Assembly: GCA_049999805.1 (NCBI GenBank)
Contig: JBNGIO010006337.1
Coordinates: 207,242 to 231,199 of the forward strand
DNA: 23,958 nt
Direction of reading: 5' to 3'
Origin: Folioceros fuciformis
Lineage: Eukaryota > Anthocerotophyta > Anthocerotopsida > Anthocerotales
Of the stretch, positions 17,456 to 23,958 are shown in pieces. The translations under genes and the position numbers were made by a program. Each line of letters opens with the position of its first letter. The first letter of the stretch is position 1. The notes under the pieces are model-generated. The model was not told the DNA's origin and made no database searches. It saw nothing but the letters and a program-made list of their open reading frames with translations.

Positions 17456-20400
17456 GTGGGTGGGTCTTCCAGCCTTGCCGGTTCAGCTCGTCCCGCTGAT
17501 TCGCAAAATTCTGGAGACCATTGGCAGGGTGGTGGAGGTTCCTAAGGTGGACTCTAGCTTTTTCGACAACAGCAAACCGCCTCGCTTTGTGGTGAGGGTT
17601 GACAGCCTCCATGGTTTGCCAAAAGGGGTCGTAGTTTGTGATCCGGAGGACCCATCCAAGTGTTTTACACAACTCTTTGATTACCCGGATCTTCCTATTC
17701 GGTGCGGGGTGTGTGGCTTGCAAAATCACCTTAAGCAGGCTTTGTCCCCTTGGGGCTGGATCGGAAGGTCGGGGAGGCAATTCAAAGAAGGCGCATTCAG
17801 GACCCCTTCCTGGATTTAAAGGTGCCTCAACGAGGTCCTGGAGGACTAACCCTGGTATGCTGTTGTGGGTGAAAAAAGTGCAGGAAGAATTCTTCTCGGG
17901 GAGCGGGGGCACACACAGTACACAGGCCAAGCTTTGTGTCCTTCTGAGGAGGAAAGTAGGTAACACATACTTCTATTGGATGCCGAAGGGGGGAGAACTC
18001 AGAGCCTTACCTACACGCGCGTTCCAGGTAGGGGGGTCGATTGGGAATCAGCCCCTTGTGATTTGGTCTACAGTCAAGTCAAAAGTCAAGGACATGTTGC
18101 AGGCGGGTCTGGGGTTTGATGAGCAAGCTGTGAGATTGGTCTTACAGGAAGCATGGCATAGTATCGTGTGCCATAGACTAGAGGATAGCTCAGCTATCGT
18201 CTTTGTCAACACCTTGATTGAGCTGAAGGAAGAGTGCCAAATCCGGGACTCCAAGGTTTCACAGTGGTTGGGGGAGTCTCAGCTACTGGCCTATATCAAG
18301 GATGCAAAATTTGGTAAAGGCCGAGTTACGCTCGCGTCGAGAGTGTTGTTCAAAGCACATCTTGGTTTTCTCGGGTTGCTTAATGCCCCGATATCAATCA
18401 AACTCCCAAAAAGTTGGGAACTTAGATGGGAAGAAGATTTGATGGTTGAGGGTACGGTGCCTATGGAAGAAGATTATAACAAGGTGGACTTAGGTAGTGT
18501 GACCCCAGCAAATGGTCTCAACATTCTGGCAGTAGAGGGCAAGGACTCTATCGGGGAGCTTCAGCAAAGGGGAGGTGCTCATCAATTAGCCAACCCCGCA
18601 ACTCAGCAAGACCTCTAAACTGTCCCCCAGGTAGCAGACCCGGCAGGGTCTGAATCCCGAGCCATAACCTTAGGAGATCAACCGAAGGGTGGAATACATA
18701 AGGCAGTTGATAAGGTGGCCTTCTAGGGTGCGTTGAGACAAGCTCCTACACAGGGGAGTCAAGGAAAGGGGCAGTCTACTAGGTCGGCTTTCCAAGGGGA
18801 GTTAGAACGGGGTGTTGAGAATCTCAAGGCAAGAAAGCTCACAAGTATATCTGCTAGGATGGAGATGGGGACCACAGTGAATGGTGGGAGTTTCCCAGGA
18901 GGTCAGCAGAGGTCAGGTGCCGAAGGAGAATCTCAGCAGTTTGCAGATTTAGGGGGTAGTTTGGCTCCCGTGGCCCAACAAAGGTGGGGCAAATCTTCAA
19001 TCAGTTGGAGTGCTAACAATAGACAAGGAGGCCCAGGAAGGAGCCTCCGGGAGGTCGACGGAGGTGGGAGGTAGCGCAGGAAAGTCTATCCCGGAGGGTT
19101 CCTCCGCCCAGCCTCAGGAAACTTGTCAAACCGGCTCCGGAGGGATGGGAGCAGGTATTAGTTCTTCCTTGATAAGGGAGGAGGAAGGGCTGGTTTCTCG
19201 AGTGTTGCAGAAGGGGGAGTCCAATCGTGAGGACGAGGTGGATAGGCTGGAGCACCTTCAGCCCAGGTGGATACAAAGAGGCTCTCAGAAGGACCCTGGC
19301 GAGTGTCAAGCTAGGGGATTCTCCGGTGTATTTTCTCCCCAGACTAGGGAAGAGCTGCTCGAGCATGGGCTCCATGCCTTCCTTACAGCACCAAACAGGA
19401 TCGGTGGGCAGAGCAAAGGAAAAAGCTGGGTCATGGCGACGGTCCAGCCTGGAGCTGGGGTCAGGGCTGCAGTGCAACCTGGGTAGTCTTTGCAACAGCC
19501 TGTGTGTCAGAATGCTGAGGTTGAGAGTCTCTCATTGCTTCCCAACGGTGTCGATGCATGCACAGCTAGGGTCTCGTTGTATGAACATGAGGACGCACTG
19601 GGTAGTGCAAGGGAAGGCCTGCAAGTCGCATCCTCCAAGGCTCTGAAGGCGAGCTGGGATCAAGGTGGAGTGTATCCGGGAGCCTGTGGACACCACTGCG
19701 TAAGAACTCAGGGAGATTTTGCGCTGGAGGTGCAAACCAGGTCAGGATCACTATCTTTTGTCGAGAGTGATGCAGGGTGACTCCTTCCTGGCCACGAAGC
19801 GTTGGCAGATCAGCTAATGTCCACCGACGCAGTCTTCCAGACAGGTTGCTGGCAGGGAGAGACGGCCCCCTCGGCTGGAAGTATCTCCGCCAAGCTCCAA
19901 AATGAGCTCGCTGAAGTAGTCGGCAGGGACACCATGGCGGGAGCTCAAGCGGTGGACGCTACTTGCGATCAAAGGGCGTGCTTTGAGGTGATGGACGTGT
20001 CGCTAGCAGGTAGATCAGTGGCAGAAGGGACTAAAAGATCCCTAGTTTTTTGGCATGGAGCAGGAGGTGTGGGCAAGCTCGGTTGGTGCTCCAGGTTGTA
20101 TAAAGGATTCAGGAGCCAAGCTGGGGCGACCCTCCCATGGTGCGTGCATGCAAGGCGAGGAGGGTGCGCCGACTTTGCCCTCGAGCTGGGAGCCAGTGCA
20201 GGAGGATTCACGCGCTAAAGGTGGTGAAGCCTTGGGGATGATAGGAGTGTCGAGTATGAAACTGTCCTTCAGGGACAAAGCACCCCTAGAGGGGACTGGT
20301 CAGAGTGGAGTGGTAGCGGCGACTGGAGGCCTCCCAGCCAGGAACACAGCACCTGATCCAGGCCCGGCTATCGAGGTTGGCGAGTTGGGCGAACCCACTA

Positions 20401-22413
20401 CATGTGCTCCAGCTTCGGTTCTAGGTGTCACCACGGTGGGAGGTCAGGGGGAGGCAGAGAGTCGCGAAGTGATGATCACCCAGGAGATGCAAAACGTGCT
20501 AAGCACTGATGGCCGTGTGGCTAGAGAAACAAAGCGCGTCCTGGACGATAGGGTCGGGGTGGAGCAATGGACTGGCAAGGGATGTAGGGCGGAGGAGGGC
20601 AATACCTCTGATGCACTGATGGGGCCATATTCCCAGATGCTCAGGCTTCGTGGTGCGGGGGCGGTGCCTTCTCCTTTTTCCCAGCAAGAGGTGGAGGCTG
20701 GAGATTTCTTAAGGACAGTGGGTGAGGGCCTGAGTTGGTGTCCAGAGGAGGTAGGTCAACATGTTTGCTAGGGTAGGGGACTCCTGGCTGGAGCCCCCCA
20801 GGGAAAGGAGGTACATGAGGACAGATATTCCCCTGCCACATCCAAGGAAGATGACACCGTAGAAGCGTGTGGAGATGCCGACAGGGGAGGGGCCAAACAG
20901 CCGCCTGCTGACAAGAGCTTGGAAGAGGAGGAGCCAATTACTGGCGGTGCCTTCCTATCGGACACCAAGACTGGAGCACCATCAGAGGATTTTCCGCAGC
21001 GGCTAGGTTTGCAGGTGTCGGAGGTGTTGACGCCACTGGGTTCAAGCTGGGGGACAGGGCTTGGGTTGCTGTCAAGGGTGGTCGGCAAGGACGGGGGGAG
21101 GAAGACAACCTCGATTCTCCATGGGCAACACCCACTCGGCCCTTCGGCGCCGTCGTCATCACTTGATCGTGAGCTGGCAATGGCTCCCAGAGACTAGGTG
21201 CAAGAACCAGATTCTGGTTCTGCTGTCGAATTGGTGATGGATAGGAGTTTGGTCCAGGCTTCCAATTCTGAACTAACAGCATTGGTTTCTGCTTAGGTTC
21301 CTGGCAAACACAAAAGCACTGCGGTTTCTGTGGGAAAGAGAAACCGCATCTCGGAGGATCCAACATCAAGACTTAAGAGGCAGGACCAGATCGCTGTTGC
21401 CAAGGCTAGGAAAGCGTTGAATAGAGTGGTTCAACAGATGGCCTTGGACATAACCTTCCCGGAGGGAAAGAAGATCAAAGTGGTAGAAGGGATGAAGGGT
21501 GAGAATCAGTTGCATGGTCAGAGCTTCAATGGGAGTCGATGGAGAGCTTAAGCAAACATGGAAACTGCCGTGCGGTAGAGCGATTGGGATCCAAGGCAGT
21601 TGGAACAGGCTCTATGAGCTTAGACAGCTTTCTGCCTGATGGCTACAGCCCCATCAAGGGTGAAAATGTTGTATATGCCTCTAAGGACAACTTGTTCTCC
21701 ACCCTTGGTGCAGAGGACGACGAGGAAGGAGAACCAGTCTGGCATGAAGTCCAAGCTGTCTTCTCTGGGGACGAAGGTTGCTCCTCTCCACTAGGCCCCT
21801 GGGAAGGGATGGAGAATCCTGCTAGGAATGGTGGCCAGGGTAGCCGGGCGTCGGAGAAACTCACCCGGCGGAAGGGTAGGCAATTCGCAGTCAATCTTTC
21901 AGTTACGAGGACGGTCCAGAACTCTTGTTTGTACCTGGTTAAGCTAGGAGATGAGGGAGAGTTGCTCCCTATCATCATTTCAATACAGCAGTTGCATTCA
22001 GGGCAGGAAAATTTTTTGCCGCCTTGTCATCCGGAGGGGTTCTTGCGAGTAAGGAAGGCAAGGAGGTGGAGTTTTTCAGCGGTGTTTACCAGACGGGTGA
22101 TAGATATTTCGCGGACATCCATCTCAAACAGGCATGGGGACCAATTTTACCACTTACTGCAGACTGGAGGTGGACCTTAGATGTGCCATGGGCGAATGAC
22201 AGGCCATGGATTCCGGGCATGCCAGTGGGAGAGTCTGAGAGGACATTAGGCTTTGAGGGCAAAAGGTGTGCGCCTGCCGTCCGTAAATCTGAACGGATTC
22301 AGAGAATGTCTTTTGAACTCAAAGCTAATAATCAGATGTCTCGGTCTAGACTCATGTCTAGGGCCAAGGTATCTAAACCTGCAGCGATCAGAAAGCTCCC
22401 AAGCAAAGCCTGA
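17450..22413 (+). pseudogene. LINE ORF1 (gag-like, DUF4283 + CCHC zinc knuckle), frameshifted
   Basis: It opens with FLWVGLPALPVQLVPLIRK, matching the middle of the plant LINE DUF4283 region, then LPIRCGVCGLQNHLKQ, a zinc knuckle. A one-base insertion near 17741-17743 displaces the last Cys; allowing for it, the spacing is C-x2-C-x4-H-x4-C. Coding signal then moves between frames: 3 to about 17741, 2 to about 17860, 1 to about 18990, 2 to about 20050, 3 to about 21500, 2 to about 22040, then 1 to the TGA at 22411-22413. In-frame stops: 18616 TAA, 18724 TAG, 19484 TAG, 19778 TGA, 20769 TAG, 21195 TAG and 21294 TAG. The middle is a long Gly/Ser/Glu/Gln-rich linker without a recognisable domain. 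ORF1 of LINEs binds RNA and forms the ribonucleoprotein particle. Confidence 0.8.
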
Positions 22414-22464
22414 TAAAAGCGTCTGGGCACTGTTGAAAATTATGAGCGGGGGGTACATTTGTGA

Positions 22465-23958
22465 ATCATTTCATGGAATGTTAGGGGCTTGGGGGGTTGG
22501 TCCAAGACGGCTTCAAAATGTAGGAGGTAGAAGCACCTGTTAGAAGAAGAGGTCACCTGGGATATTGTTTGCCTGCAAGAGCATAAGCTTTCTTCGGAGC
22601 ATATCCAAAAAGTGAAGAAGCTTTTCCTTCGAGGTAGAACAGTATGGGTGGCAGCTAGGGTAGATGAAGAAGGCGGTGGGGATTGTCCGACTCAGCGTCT
22701 ATCAGCAACCAGGGGGGGCGTATCCATAACTGTTCACCCTGAGCACACTCACAACATCTTGGAGTCGGGGCAAGATGAGGGTGGTAGGTTTGTTTGGCTG
22801 GTGTTGTAAACTCCTCAAGACCCCTTCAGCGTCTATAATATTTATGCCCCTAATGCTGCCTCTGACAGGAGTAGACTATGGAGTAGGCTGGGGAAACAAT
22901 TGAATGAGCAGATCCCTTGGATGTTGGCCGGGGATTTCAACTTTGTCGAAAGAAGGGAAGATATTCGAAGGGAGAGCCCGGCAGAGTTTCGGTCGGTGCC
23001 CATGTCCTGGCAGGAGCTGAGAGACACTATCTTGGATGTGCAAGATCCGTGGCTGGCCTTACTAGCACACCGTCAGCCACAATCCTTGAAGTTTAGCTGG
23101 TCTAACCAGTAAGAACAGGATTTGGGTGCGCACAGGCTGGACAGGTTCTATGTTCCGTCAGTCTGGCTACCACTTGTACAATTGTATAGTATTCTTGCTG
23201 GTACGATCATGTCGGACCATCATCCAACTAGCCTACACTTGAGGCTTGCCCCTGCCACGGGGCGATAGAGGAGGTTTATGCAAAATTACCGGATGAACAC
23301 GTCCTTACTGAAAGAAAAAGGGGTGTTCGAGGAGGTCAAAAGCATCTGGCAGGGAATTGAACAAGGGGAAGAGCCTACTGTGTCTAGATTAATAAGTGCT
23401 AACAATGCTGCGACTAGGTTTTTGAGGAATCGGGGAGTCCAACGTGCGAAGGAACTGCGCCAGCAAGAATGTTTTTGGAGAGAAGAACTAAGTTGGCTCC
23501 AAAGGCGAGGTGAGGAGAGGGACTCCACAATCGAAGAAGAAGCCCGGAAAACAGAGGTATAATGCGCTTTGGCCAAGTTAGAAGAAGACAGTGCTAGAGG
23601 TTGGTTCAAATGGGCTAAAGTTAAGTGGGTCAAGGAAGGGGACAGTCCGTCGAAATTCTTCTTCGACAAGGTAGCTGCGAACCGGCATAGGACGCGCATT
23701 CCTGCGCTCCCGAACACTCAAGGGGTGGTACAGGAGTTGCTTGATGGTTTGAAAAAGCTCATTACCCTTTTCTTTGTGGGAATTTTTTCTAGTGTTGGGA
23801 AGGTGACAGTGTGGGAGCAGCTATGGTTTTTTGCGTATGGGTCACTTTCGGCTAAAGTGTCTGAAGCCCAGCGGAAGGCGTTGGATAAGCCGATTACTGT
23901 AGAGGAAGTGCTCCAGGCTCTGAAGGGGATGCCGAGGAATAAATCCCCAGGTCATGAC
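22465..23958 (+). pseudogene. LINE ORF2 (endonuclease + start of reverse transcriptase), five in-frame stops
   Basis: One frame is kept for the whole 1.49 kb. Endonuclease motifs in order: IISWNVRGLGG (from 22465), DIVCLQEHKL, GGVSITV, VYNIYAPN, MLAGDFNFVERREDI (GDFN at 22930-22941), LKFSWSN, LDRFYVP and MSDHHPT (from 23209). Next is the linker with WFKWAKVKWVKEGDSPSKFFF, then the reverse transcriptase start, EVLQALKGMPRNKSPGHD, where the window ends. In-frame stops are TAG 22528, TAA 22807, TAA 23110, TAG 23266 and TAA 23560; there is no frameshift. The endonuclease nicks target DNA and the RT copies the RNA from that nick. Both activities would be lost here. Confidence 0.9.

Larger units (their letters stand above)
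17450..23958 (+). mobile_element. L1-type LINE retrotransposon, 5'-truncated, decayed, continues past window
   Basis: Two ORFs in the usual order: ORF1 with a DUF4283-type/zinc-knuckle region, then ORF2 with an apurinic-type endonuclease and the start of reverse transcriptase. The 5' side begins inside the ORF1 nucleic-acid-binding domain, next to the satellite array, so the 5' UTR and the ORF1 start are missing. Many stops and several frameshifts mark it as dead. The 3' end, poly(A) tail and target-site duplication lie beyond the window. Confidence 0.9.

Noticed and set aside
17184-17966. 260-codon minus-strand frame over satellite and LINE
   Set aside because: The last part is simply the 45-bp satellite translated (repeating FLGLSIITVN-like units), and the first part is antisense to LINE ORF1.
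19010-19486. Independent gene of 158 codons within the LINE
   Set aside because: It is the frame-2 continuation of the same Gly/Gln/Glu-rich ORF1 linker after an indel, not a separate start.
20040-20090. GAGGVGKLGW, resembling the P-loop of NB-ARC resistance proteins
   Set aside because: The Lys is followed by Leu rather than Thr/Ser, there is no other NB-ARC motif nearby, and the stretch lies in the LINE ORF1 linker where the coding frame is about to change.

Overview
The window is nuclear DNA from a land plant. It holds three multi-exon genes with ordinary GT-AG introns, a Mutator-like DNA transposon, a decayed LINE retrotransposon, and plant-type tandem repeats. The Aux/IAA protein has a very long N-terminal part (about 410 residues before the degron) and the genic DNA is fairly GC-rich. 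That suggests a non-seed plant such as a bryophyte or lycophyte, but this is inference; the species cannot be read from the sequence.

Layout: (1) 350-2541, + strand, a complete five-exon Aux/IAA auxin co-repressor (598 aa) with repression motif, TIR1/AFB degron and PB1 domain. (2) 2542-6465, a gene-poor spacer with a probable poly(A) signal and many short tandem repeats, including a GGGGCC run. (3) 6466-9304, a complete Mutator-like element (MULE). It has perfect 14-bp outer ends, terminal inverted repeats of about 220-260 bp and an exact 9-bp target-site duplication. Inside are a broken transposase fragment and, on the opposite strand, an ORF that looks like the zinc-ribbon/OB-fold of replication protein A (RPA1). 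(4) 10022-13649, + strand, a 14-exon peroxisomal-type acyl-activating enzyme (AAE17/AAE18 family, 744 aa) with one GC-AG intron. (5) 16015-14215, - strand, a nine-exon plastid M48 metallopeptidase (PGM48-like, 348 aa), convergent with the AAE gene. (6) 16600-17450, an AT-rich island with a 38-bp tandem repeat interrupted by a 10-N gap and a 45-46-bp satellite. (7) 17450-23958, a 5'-truncated, pseudogenised L1-type LINE that runs off the window.

The three genes have unrelated jobs: auxin signalling, peroxisomal carboxylate activation, and plastoglobule proteolysis. They do not form a pathway. For all three I assembled exon chains by hand; reading phase is kept across every junction and predicted lengths agree with the families. 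The most unusual item is the MULE with its antisense RPA-like ORF: a dated, precisely bounded insertion that seems to carry a captured or accessory single-strand-DNA-binding-type gene.
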